A DNA stretch of 22,342 nt from contig CABVBV010000020.1 in NCBI GenBank assembly GCA_902496595.1, forward strand, positions 1-22,342, written 5' to 3'. Made by a program: the position numbers and the translations under genes. Source of the DNA: an uncultured Eubacteriales bacterium (lineage in GTDB: Bacteria; Bacillota; Clostridia; Oscillospirales; Oscillospiraceae). Shown piece by piece: positions 6,986 to 12,306 of the stretch. Within the stretch, counting starts at the first letter, position 1. Each line of letters opens with the position of its first letter. Below the pieces are notes generated by a model. That model worked only from the letters and a program-made list of their open reading frames with translations, did no database searches and was not told the origin of the DNA.

Positions 6986-7040
6986 CTTAAAATCCCATAT
7001 CCGAAAGGATGTACGGGTTCGAGCCCCGTCACCGGCACCA
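6986..7040 (+). tRNA. 3' half of tRNA-Leu(UAA), attachment-site remnant
   Basis: From the anticodon loop CTTAAAA (6986-6992, anticodon TAA) onward everything expected is present: the 3' anticodon strand TCCCA, a class-II variable arm ATCC-GAAA-GGAT, a T-arm ACGGG-TTCGAGC-CCCGT, the acceptor strand CACCGGC, discriminator A and encoded CCA (7038-7040). The 5' side AAAGA cannot pair with TCCCA and no D-arm is seen, so it is not a working tRNA. It is best read as the att half left when an element integrated in the anticodon loop. A terminator follows. Confidence 0.8.
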
Positions 7041-7047
7041 AACCAAT

Positions 7048-7096
7048 ATAATCCGAACTTGTTTCCGATAGGAGATGGGTTCGGATTATTTGTTTT
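7048..7096 (+). terminator. Terminator of the former tRNA-Leu gene
   Basis: A perfect 11-bp inverted repeat (ATAATCCGAAC 7048-7058 with GTTCGGATTAT 7079-7089) followed by a T-rich stretch, 8 bases after the tRNA CCA end. Confidence 0.75.
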
Positions 7097-7375
7097 CTTT
7101 GACCGTTACGAAACCACCTATTTCCGCAACGGAGTGAAGCGAAAAACTTCCTCTAAACAGAGGTGCCGTAGAGGAAATCAAGATTTTTAGATCTTACCAA
7201 AGTGTTTTCACTATGCGATTTTGCGGCGCACGATAGATACCATTTTCGTAGGAACAAATTATAAGCAAAGCCAGGAAGTCTTTTATAAAAGCTTCCTGGC
7301 TTTGTACGCAACAAAGAGAAAACCTTTGCTGCGTTATCTGAATAAAGGAAAATCGTGAGAAAGTGCGCGATCTGA
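7097..7375. other. Non-coding stretch between the tRNA-Leu remnant and the HEPN operon
   Basis: No gene is supported. It holds an 8-bp inverted repeat (TTCCTCTA 7148-7155, TAGAGGAA 7169-7176) and a 12-bp perfect hairpin (7267-7278 with 7292-7303, core AGCCAGGAAG/CTTCCTGGCT) that lies about 70 bases past the HEPN gene stop and probably ends that operon, although its T-run on the minus strand is poor. The left end of the serine-recombinase element or of the HEPN cargo may lie here. Confidence 0.4.
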
Positions 7376-8161
7376 TTATTGGATAGTTGTTGTTTGTCGG
7401 CACCAATCCTTAAAAGATAGTATTACACGTTGAAAGTCTTCACTATTAGGGAGAAAGCCGTTATGAGCAGTTATATTACGAACTCTTTCTAGCTCTTCAA
7501 AACGAAGTTCTACAAATTTAATATCTTTGATATAAGGAAGAAAATCCGCTTCATATTTTCGAATAAGGGAAAGTAAGTCTGCCCAGTCGATATAGAATAA
7601 TGGATTATCGCCACGAGGAGTAAGCCAGCAGTGCTTTTTCTCTGTTTCTTTCCTGGATTTCACCTTACTCTTTTGAGCGGAATTTGCCGCAATTTCCCAC
7701 CAATTATCCCCTAGTTTCCGGTGTAACACCAGTTCCACCAGTTTGCGTGCAGAGTTTTCATAACAATGCAAAACCATATACAATTGGGCCATTTTTTGAG
7801 CTTGGCTTATCTCTTCATCAGAAAGATATGGTGTTCTCGAAATTCCGGCAGCGTCCTCAATTTGCGGTTCTGTTTCCCACAAATATCCATACTCTTTTTC
7901 AAAAGCAGTAACTGCAGGGAGTGTTAGCTTGTATAAGCCAGACTTACTACCTTTACATACATTTTTGCTTTTAGCAAAGGATGTTTTCGCTCGGGTTACA
8001 TTCAACTTTGGCAAACAGGCGGCTTCAAAATATTGATTAATGGTTGCTAAAGAGATTTCAGGATTGCCAGTGTCCTTTTGGCAAAACCACATAATAGCTT
8101 CAGCCTGTTCCTCCTTTGTGTGGAGAGAGAGTAAGCAACTATGTGCAAATGTGTTAAACAT
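7376..8161 (-). CDS. Swt1-type HEPN domain protein with N-terminal winged helix (candidate RNase effector)
   Basis: A 261-residue protein. The first ~95 residues look like a winged helix (INQYFEAACLPKLNVTRAKT, then SKSGLYKLTLPAV). Residues about 112-255 resemble the Swt1-type HEPN domain: a long helix YENSARKLVELVLHRKLG, WADLLSLIRKYEADF, and RVRNITAHNG carrying the R-x4-H signature (R228, N229, H233) of metal-independent HEPN ribonucleases. HEPN proteins with this motif commonly act as toxins or defence effectors, which is the inference here; an RNA-processing role is also possible. The ATG at 8161 is 5 bases beyond the stop of the winged-helix gene, and its AGAAGG Shine-Dalgarno lies inside the end of that gene, indicating a tight operon. 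Base composition is AT-rich, unlike the chromosomal genes. Confidence 0.75.
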   Translation of the reverse strand: MFNTFAHSCLLSLHTKEEQAEAIMWFCQKDTGNPEISLATINQYFEAACLPKLNVTRAKTSFAKSKNVCKGSKSGLYKLTLPAVTAFEKEYGYLWETEPQIEDAAGISRTPYLSDEEISQAQKMAQLYMVLHCYENSARKLVELVLHRKLGDNWWEIAANSAQKSKVKSRKETEKKHCWLTPRGDNPLFYIDWADLLSLIRKYEADFLPYIKDIKFVELRFEELERVRNITAHNGFLPNSEDFQRVILSFKDWCRQTTTIQ

Positions 8162-8166
8162 CTATC

Positions 8167-8769
8167 TTAGCCTTCTTTTTTGGGGAGGTTAAACTTGACA
8201 AAATCTTCACCTGTGTGATGAATTCTGTAACCGTCAGCATCGCCCGTAATCTTACCTTCTATTCCGAGATTGGAAAGTACAGAAGAAATTCTGGCAGGTA
8301 TCTTCGCTTCAACGGTTCTCAACGCAGTATAGATTTCATCTTTTGTTACAGAATTCTTTCCCGCATTACGTTTAAGCCAATCCATAACAACTAACAACTG
8401 TTCATTCTGACTCTTAGGATTTTTTTCGCTATAAAATTCGCGCAGAGCAGATCTGCTGTTTTCATCCAGCCCCAATTCAACCATGTTAAATGTTTCGGTT
8501 TTTTTAGAAGAAGATGTGCGTTTGCGCTTAGTTGAGTTTTTGGATAGTACATCTGTGTGTTCACTTTTTTCTGCAGTTGAAGCTGAATGATCATCTTCTT
8601 CAACTGTAATGGAATCAGCTTTATCAGGTACATACTCGGTACGTATATCCGCTAATTTTGGTAAAAAAGCTTCTAATTTATCGAAGATAGTGTCAAGTGA
8701 CTCTGCAGGAGCTTGGATGTGTATTTCTCCATTCGTCATGTTAAGCTGAATAGTTACATTATCTGCCAT
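8167..8769 (-). CDS. Hypothetical protein with C-terminal winged-helix-like region, first gene of the HEPN operon
   Basis: A 200-residue protein of unknown family. The N-terminus (1-45) predicts a beta hairpin plus helix (VTIQLNMTNGEIHIQAPAES, then LDTIFDKLEAFLPKL). Residues about 50-90 form a charged, probably disordered linker with KRKRTSSSKK. The C-terminal half (about 95-195) is helical and ends in a winged-helix-like fold (VTKDEIYTALRTVEAKIPAR, then a hydrophobic helix and the strand pair GKITGDADGYRIHHTG). TAGGAGTG lies 8 bases before the ATG. Being first under a palindrome-overlapped promoter and tightly coupled to a HEPN gene, it may be the operon's repressor and/or the partner that senses a signal or neutralises the HEPN protein. 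That role is inferred from context only. Confidence 0.6.
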   Translation of the reverse strand: MADNVTIQLNMTNGEIHIQAPAESLDTIFDKLEAFLPKLADIRTEYVPDKADSITVEEDDHSASTAEKSEHTDVLSKNSTKRKRTSSSKKTETFNMVELGLDENSRSALREFYSEKNPKSQNEQLLVVMDWLKRNAGKNSVTKDEIYTALRTVEAKIPARISSVLSNLGIEGKITGDADGYRIHHTGEDFVKFNLPKKEG

Positions 8770-8797
8770 TGGTAATCACTCCTATCGTTTTGTTTAA

Positions 8798-8826
8798 ATT
8801 ATAATGCTTTTATTTGAACATGTCAA
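8798..8826 (-). promoter_or_regulatory. Perfect consensus promoter of the winged-helix/HEPN operon
   Basis: On the minus strand TTGACA (8826-8821), a spacer of exactly 17 bases, and TATAAT (8803-8798), about 29 bases before the ATG at 8769. A promoter this strong on a putative toxin operon suggests it is normally repressed. Confidence 0.85.
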
Positions 8827-8845
8827 CATTGTTGACAACATTGTT
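8821..8845. promoter_or_regulatory. Operator-like palindrome overlapping the -35 box
   Basis: TGTCAACA-T-TGTTGACA (8821-8837) is a perfect 17-bp palindrome covering the -35 hexamer. The 9-bp palindrome AACATTGTT occurs twice (8825-8833 and 8837-8845), 12 bases apart, about one helical turn. This suggests cooperative binding of a dimeric repressor, perhaps the first gene product. Confidence 0.6.
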
Positions 8846-8887
8846 TTAAAAGGCAGAAATGTTGGAACAGCTGGAGCAAAACAAAAG

Positions 8888-8937
8888 TAAAAAAAGAAGG
8901 ACGAACGCTTTTAAAACAGTTCGTCCTTCTTTTTTAC
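8888..8937. terminator. Bidirectional terminator between the HEPN operon promoter and the next genes
   Basis: A stem of about 17 bp (AAAAAAGAAGGACGAAC 8890-8906 with its complement 8919-8935) with a 12-base loop, A-rich on one side and T-rich on the other. It ends the minus-strand small ORFs coming from the right and insulates the HEPN operon. Confidence 0.8.
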
Positions 8938-8939
8938 CT

Positions 8940-9119
8940 TTATTCTATTTTTGTGGTCAGTCTCTCCATTTCCAACTGTTTTTTCCAATCCGCAAATTCC
9001 CTCTGCCCCTCTTCACTTTCATAGAAAGCTAGAATGTCAGGTAAAATGCAACGAGCAATGGCCTCGATCTGATGTTGTGGTATGGTGGTGTTATTGATTA
9101 GCTTTTTCTTTCGGCACAA
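8940..9119 (-). CDS. Small hypothetical protein (about 59 residues)
   Basis: The frame ends in TAA at 8940 just before the terminator. The C-terminal 45 residues read like a compact acidic helical protein (IPQHQIEAIARCILPDILAF, then EEGQREFADWKKQLEMERLT), a type of short protein I have seen beside Clostridial mobile elements but cannot name. The only upstream start with a ribosome binding site is TTG at 9119, with GGAGGG about 7 bases before it. That start lies inside the preceding small gene and would give a 29-base overlap, suggesting translational coupling. Alternatively the two pieces are one gene split by a frameshift. Confidence 0.45.
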   Translation of the reverse strand: MCRKKKLINNTTIPQHQIEAIARCILPDILAFYESEEGQREFADWKKQLEMERLTTKIE

Positions 9120-9252
9120 AGAATCCCTCCATCCGGTCTGTCAGCTTCAAGTTACTGGTCACATTGCTGCTGTCAATCCGTCGGAGGCTTTGCGCCTTCC
9201 ACCATACTCCTTCAAATTCCGTTACAAAATCCCACATCCCCTTCCTTTCCAT
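9091..9252 (-). CDS. Small hypothetical protein (about 53 residues)
   Basis: A minus-strand frame starting at ATG 9252 (or ATG 9237, or TTG 9276; none has an ideal ribosome binding site) and ending in TAA at 9091, reading FVTEFEGVWWKAQSLRRIDS and then LKLTDRMEGFFVPKEK. It overlaps the next small gene by 29 bases. I do not recognise a family. Composition and position suggest an accessory gene of the mobile element. The pair is bounded by a terminator on each side. Confidence 0.35.
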   Translation of the reverse strand: MERKGMWDFVTEFEGVWWKAQSLRRIDSSNVTSNLKLTDRMEGFFVPKEKANQ

Positions 9253-9281
9253 TCCGGGTGAACTAAAAGAGAGCAAGCATA

Positions 9282-9346
9282 GGGAGTGTGGCTACACTCC
9301 CTTAAAATCTCCGTTTTCGGCCTGCTGCCGGAGCGGAGATTTTTTC
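9282..9346 (+). terminator. Double hairpin, the second a strong terminator
   Basis: GGGAGTGT-GGCT-ACACTCCC (9282-9301) is followed closely by AAAATCTCCG (9304-9313) pairing with CGGAGATTTT (9334-9343) and a T-run. Read on the plus strand this is an intrinsic terminator with no clear gene before it, possibly the end of a lost gene or of read-through from the left. The rest of 9277-9436 shows nothing else I can support. Confidence 0.65.
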
Positions 9347-9436
9347 TTGTTGGGAGTATCCCAAACCCTCTCATGATTGCTTCGCTAATAATACGCTCAA
9401 ACTAGACGTTTCTACCCGCTATTTACAAAAAAATCG

Positions 9437-9465
9437 TTGAGCGATTTCAAGTTGCGTGGTATGAT
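9437..9465 (+). promoter_or_regulatory. Promoter upstream of the CD3324-like gene
   Basis: TTGAGC (9437-9442), a 17-base spacer, and TATGAT (9460-9465). The transcript would have an untranslated leader of about 155 bases before the ATG at 9630. Confidence 0.6.
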
Positions 9466-9523
9466 AAAGATGCTATGAAACAGAAAGAAGTGGTGTCGAA
9501 TGACAAAACTCAACGAAGTGCGG

Positions 9524-9621
9524 CTCCATGCAAAGCCAGTGGATTGCGACGTTTGCATGGAGTAAAAATCGTCGCATAATCAATATGCTGGCTTTGCTGC
9601 TTGACGATCATCTCAAGGAGG
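9524..9621 (+). promoter_or_regulatory. Structured leader with mutually exclusive hairpins before the CD3324-like gene
   Basis: Hairpin A pairs CTCCATGCAAA (9524-9534) with TTTGCATGGAG (9552-9562), a perfect 11 bp. Hairpin B pairs AAAGCCAG (9532-9539) with CTGGCTTT (9588-9595) and GCGACG (9546-9551) with CGTCGC (9570-9575). They share bases, so only one can form. The Shine-Dalgarno AAGGAGG (9615-9621) can also be partly masked by CTTGA/TCAAG pairing. This is the layout of a regulatory leader; no known riboswitch class is recognised. Confidence 0.45.
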
Positions 9622-9629
9622 AAGCCTGC

Positions 9630-9893
9630 ATGAAATACATCAATGCAAAAAATCTTCTTCCCGATGCGCTGGTCAAGGAATTGCAAAGCTATATTCAAGG
9701 GGGCTATCTTTATGTTCCCGCCGATCAAGCGCAGCAAAAACGATGGGGAGAAGCTTCGGGCTACCGGCAGGAATTGCAGCAACGAAACCGCCAAATCATA
9801 GAGGAATTTCAGAACGGAAACTCTATGGAGGCGTTAGCGGAAAAATACTTCTTGTCCGTTTCAGCCATTCGTAAAATCATTTATCAGAAATGA
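9630..9893 (+). CDS. CD3324-family small HTH protein
   Basis: An 87-residue protein starting MKYINAKNLLPDALVKEL, with QSYIQGGYLYVPADQAQQKR and RQELQQRNRQIIEEFQNG, ending in a helix-turn-helix EALAEKYFLSVSAIRKIIYQ. This matches the small Clostridial family named after C. difficile CD3324, related to Mor-type regulators, whose targets are not known. ATG at 9630 was chosen for the AAGGAGG 8 bases upstream. The frame is open further upstream (ATG at 9528), but that codon lacks a ribosome binding site and lies within the structured leader. A strong terminator follows, so it may be transcribed alone, with read-through into the downstream gene set. It is a likely local regulator. Confidence 0.8.
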   Translation: MKYINAKNLLPDALVKELQSYIQGGYLYVPADQAQQKRWGEASGYRQELQQRNRQIIEEFQNGNSMEALAEKYFLSVSAIRKIIYQK

Positions 9894-9897
9894 ACCG

Positions 9898-9930
9898 GCA
9901 GGGGTTGCAGAAATGCAGCCCCTGCTTTTT
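9898..9930 (+). terminator. Terminator after the CD3324-like gene
   Basis: GCAGGGGTTGCA (9898-9909) pairs with TGCAGCCCCTGC (9914-9925, one G-U) around a 4-base loop, followed by five T residues. Confidence 0.85.
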
Positions 9931-10030
9931 GTTTGATACAGATTGATTCGGTATTGTCTGGTGGATGGAAAAGTGTTCATATCGGCAGTACGATAAAAAT
10001 AACAAATACATCACAAGAGAGGAAAAGACC

Positions 10031-10729
10031 ATGTGTACTCGATTTGTCTACCGAGGTGACGATACCATCACCGGCTTTAATTTTGAGATTGACCTTGCCG
10101 TATGGGATCACAAAATCATAACAGAAAAAGACCGCTTTTATATCGGCATCCTACGGCCCGATGGGGTGCGTCATTCCTATCATGGCGTGAACCGCAACGG
10201 AAATGTGGGAACCTTGTTGTATGTTCACGGAAACCCGAAGGGTGCCTATCAGGATTTCAAAGGTTGCATGACAATCGCAGACCTGACAGAACAGTTTGTG
10301 CAGGCAAAAATCAGTTTTGACGATGCACTGCAAATCGTGCAGGAACGGAAGATTGTTTATGCCCCGGATGCCACCATGCAGGCCATGTTGTCCGACCAGC
10401 AGGGCCGCACTCTGATCGTTGAACCGGGTATTGGCTGGCGGGAAGATCATGGGCGCTACTCGCTGATTACCAATTACTCTGTCCTTGCCCCCGAAAGCAC
10501 AAGGCCCTTCCTTGTGCCGGGAGATGACCGATACGAAAGGGCTGTTCAACTTCTGAACACTTACGGACAGCAGTTTACTGTCACCGATGCGTTTTCTGTA
10601 CTTCAAGCCGTCCGACAGGAAGGGATCTGGGCCACCAGAGTTTCTTTCGTTTATTCGGCAAGGGAACACGCTGTTTACTATGTGGAGAACAACCATTTTT
10701 CACGGATTGAGAGATACGAGTTCTCATAA
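10031..10729 (+). CDS. Ntn-type linear amide C-N hydrolase (choloylglycine hydrolase-like)
   Basis: A 232-residue protein beginning Met-Cys, so that Cys2 becomes the N-terminal nucleophile after methionine removal. The pattern fits the choloylglycine hydrolase/penicillin V acylase fold: GFNFEID near 15-21, HGVNRNGNVG near 51-60, an asparagine in LITNYS (N148) and an arginine in WATRVSFVYS (R203), at places matching catalytic residues of bile salt hydrolases. Those enzymes usually have 310-340 residues, so this is a short, divergent member. An amide substrate such as a conjugated bile acid, acyl-homoserine-type signal or beta-lactam side chain is possible, but none can be chosen. There is no signal peptide, so it is probably cytoplasmic. 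GAGAGG precedes the ATG. It lies 20 bases before the acetyltransferase gene, probably in the same transcript. Confidence 0.75.
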   Translation: MCTRFVYRGDDTITGFNFEIDLAVWDHKIITEKDRFYIGILRPDGVRHSYHGVNRNGNVGTLLYVHGNPKGAYQDFKGCMTIADLTEQFVQAKISFDDALQIVQERKIVYAPDATMQAMLSDQQGRTLIVEPGIGWREDHGRYSLITNYSVLAPESTRPFLVPGDDRYERAVQLLNTYGQQFTVTDAFSVLQAVRQEGIWATRVSFVYSAREHAVYYVENNHFSRIERYEFS

Positions 10730-10749
10730 CTTCGAGAGGAGGGAACGTC

Positions 10750-11406
10750 ATGAATCCAGAGAACATTTATCCTCGCACCAACGACCACGCAACCGTATAT
10801 CTGAAAAATGTCATCAAAAATCCCAACATCCTTGTCGGGGACTTTACCATGTATAACGACTTCGTCTATGACCCACGGCAGTTTGAGAAAAACAATGTAC
10901 TGTACCACTATCCGATCAACCATGACAAACTTATCATTGGAAAATTTTGTTCCATCGCCTGCGGTGCAAAGTTTTTGTTCACCAGCGCCAACCATACACA
11001 AGCATCCTTGTCTACCTATCCGTTCCCAATCTTTTTCGAAGAATGGGGACTGGATGTCCAGAACATAACGAGCGCATGGGACAATAAAGGCGATATTATC
11101 ATCGGCAACGATGTGTGGATTGGATATGAGGCGGTGATTCTGTCTGGTGTTACCATTGGAGATGGCGCAATCATCGCCACTCGCGCCGTCGTAACAAAAG
11201 ATGTACCGCCTTATACGATTGTCGGCGGCGTTCCCGCCAAAACAATCCGCAAACGCTTCTCGGATGATACCATCGCGACCTTACTGCAAATTAACTGGTG
11301 GGACTGGCCCGAAGAAAAAATAAAGCAGCATATTTCAGATATTCAGGCCGGGAGAATTGATCGTTTGCAACCGTTATGCAAAGGAGAGTCCCATGATGGT
11401 TTATGA
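10750..11406 (+). CDS. Xenobiotic acetyltransferase, Vat-like (streptogramin A acetyltransferase family)
   Basis: A 218-residue left-handed beta-helix acyltransferase of the XAT type. Visible are NVLYHYPINHDKLIIGKFCS, GAKFLFTSANHTQ with H82 at the position of the catalytic histidine of Vat(D), the hexapeptide repeats IIIGNDVWIGYEAVILSGV and TIGDGAIIATRAVVTKDV, and the closing IVGGVPAKTIRKRF. The family acetylates streptogramin A (Vat) or chloramphenicol (CatB-like) with acetyl-CoA. The length and N-terminal segment favour the Vat branch, but resistance is not proven. GAGGAGGG lies before the ATG. The gene end overlaps the start of the sigma-like gene by 14 bases, so the set is co-transcribed. 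Position within a mobile element makes it a candidate transferable resistance determinant. Confidence 0.85.
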   Translation: MNPENIYPRTNDHATVYLKNVIKNPNILVGDFTMYNDFVYDPRQFEKNNVLYHYPINHDKLIIGKFCSIACGAKFLFTSANHTQASLSTYPFPIFFEEWGLDVQNITSAWDNKGDIIIGNDVWIGYEAVILSGVTIGDGAIIATRAVVTKDVPPYTIVGGVPAKTIRKRFSDDTIATLLQINWWDWPEEKIKQHISDIQAGRIDRLQPLCKGESHDGL

Positions 11407-11812
11407 AGATACTGCGGAGCGCCACCGCTTTGATTCCTTCTGCAAAGTTGTCCTGCGCCATGCAATGCTGGACTGTTTTCGGGAGTTTTCCTGTCAAAAC
11501 AAATGGCTGGTATCTCTGAATCATTTGCTGCAGCCTATTATGGACGGAATCTGCACGACAGATCAGTATCCCAGCGATTACATAGCCTTTTCAGCGGATG
11601 GTTATACCTTGCAAATCAGTAATGAGCAGTTGGCCAATATCATTGAGGAGCTACCGCAGCCAGAGCGACGACTTTTGATTTTGTGCTTTGTGCTGGAACT
11701 GAACGACCGGGAAATCGGCAGGAGGATGTGCTGTTCCAGAAGTGCCATTCAGCGCCGCCGTACAAGTGTTTTGCGGAATATTCGGGAACAACTGATGGGG
11801 AAACTGCCATGA
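11393..11812 (+). CDS. Sigma-70-like / conjugative-transposon sigma factor-like protein
   Basis: A 139-residue protein with a C-terminal region resembling sigma region 4: LPQPERRLLILCFVLELNDR leading into a helix-turn-helix REIGRRMCCSRSAIQRRRTS. The N-terminal half (TAERHRFDSFCKVVLRHAML) resembles the start of short sigma-like proteins found in Tn916-type and related elements. ATG at 11393 follows AAAGGAGAG (11380-11388). It starts inside the acetyltransferase gene and its TGA overlaps the ATG of the next gene (ATGA at 11809-11812). It probably steers transcription of element genes, but its promoters are unknown. Confidence 0.75.
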   Translation: MMVYEDTAERHRFDSFCKVVLRHAMLDCFREFSCQNKWLVSLNHLLQPIMDGICTTDQYPSDYIAFSADGYTLQISNEQLANIIEELPQPERRLLILCFVLELNDREIGRRMCCSRSAIQRRRTSVLRNIREQLMGKLP

Positions 11813-12042
11813 AAAAATCAAGCGGCAAATACAAGCCCCCACCGCTTCTATCCGTTATCGAGGCAGCCCGCGCAGGAGAGGCCGATGCAATGGAACAGAT
11901 TTTGCAGCACTATGATGCTTATATCAACAAGCTGTGTTTGCGGACAATAGTCGATGAGAGCGGGCAGACTCATAAGCAGGTAGACCCATATATGAAAGGC
12001 CGTTTGCAAAGCAAGTTGATGCAGGCCATTACGAAGAAATAG
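11809..12042 (+). CDS. Helix-turn-helix conjugative-transposon-like protein
   Basis: A 77-residue protein (starts MKKSSGKYKPPPLLSVIEAA) with ARAGEADAMEQILQHYDAYI and a C-terminal KGRLQSKLMQAITKK. It matches the short 'helix-turn-helix conjugative transposon-like' family that normally accompanies a sigma-like gene in Clostridial elements. It is translationally coupled to the sigma-like gene through a 4-base ATGA overlap, and the two probably form one regulatory pair. Its stop codon is part of the left arm of a long hairpin. Confidence 0.75.
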   Translation: MKKSSGKYKPPPLLSVIEAARAGEADAMEQILQHYDAYINKLCLRTIVDESGQTHKQVDPYMKGRLQSKLMQAITKK

Positions 12043-12116
12043 CAAAGCCGGGGAATACCGTGTAAGGGTCAAGCTGAACGCTTCGCGCCCTTGACGTCAT
12101 TCCCCTGTTTTGCTAT
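12039..12116 (+). terminator. Long hairpin closing the accessory operon
   Basis: ATAGCAAA (12039-12046) plus GGGGAAT (12050-12056) pair with ATTCCCC (12099-12105) plus TTTGCTAT (12109-12116). Inside, GTCAAG (12068-12073) pairs with CTTGAC (12090-12095). The TGTTTT after ATTCCCC fits an intrinsic terminator, but the extended outer stem also suggests a structured RNA. Confidence 0.6.
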
Positions 12117-12127
12117 GCAGTAACCAA

Positions 12128-12159
12128 GTGGGTGCAAGCAGAAAGCTGCTTGCGCCCAC
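12128..12159. repeat. 14-bp inverted repeat upstream of the recombinase gene
   Basis: GTGGGTGCAAGCAG (12128-12141) pairs with CTGCTTGCGCCCAC (12146-12159) around AAAG, with a single G-U in RNA. There is no T-run after it, so it is not a clear terminator. Confidence 0.6.
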
Positions 12160-12174
12160 CAATTAGTATCATAT

Positions 12175-12286
12175 CTACGCATTTCAGACGCAAAAGGCGA
12201 AGTATTATGCGGCTTCTGGCGGTGTGTCAGCACTGCGGTAATATAATTCCTTACGCTGATTGCTAGAACGGCTTTAAAATGCGTAG
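12175..12286. repeat. Separated 10-bp inverted repeat flanking the recombinase promoter region
   Basis: CTACGCATTT (12175-12184) and AAATGCGTAG (12277-12286) are perfect complements. TATAAT at 12242-12247 lies between them (no good -35 box found), and the right copy sits just before the recombinase Shine-Dalgarno. They could be protein-binding sites for control of the recombinase. Confidence 0.4.
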
Positions 12287-12306
12287 AAACAAGGAGGCTG
12301 AAGAAA

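Larger units (their letters stand above)
5440..6992. mobile_element. Terminal remnant of an integrative element ending in tRNA-Leu
   Basis: This stretch carries a ParB-like gene, a promoter with a possible small RNA, a leader ORF and, at its right edge, the 3' half of tRNA-Leu(UAA) broken in the anticodon loop. A leftover tRNA 3' half is what the far end of a tRNA-integrated element looks like, and its orientation puts the element on the left. No integrase, excisionase or conjugation genes remain inside. The left boundary is set only by the tRNA-Gly break and may be a secondary junction. Confidence 0.5.

Noticed and set aside
6802..7041. Minus-strand frame beginning MVPVTGLEPVHPFG
   Set aside because: This is the well-known false ORF formed antisense to tRNA-Leu; only its last 20 codons have independent support as a leader ORF.
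7194..7406. 70-codon minus-strand frame
   Set aside because: It overlaps the HEPN gene end and a hairpin, has no ribosome binding site and no recognisable features.
9528..9629. Upstream in-frame extension of the CD3324-like gene
   Set aside because: It has no ribosome binding site, lies in the structured leader, and the family starts at MKYINAKN, which has a strong Shine-Dalgarno.
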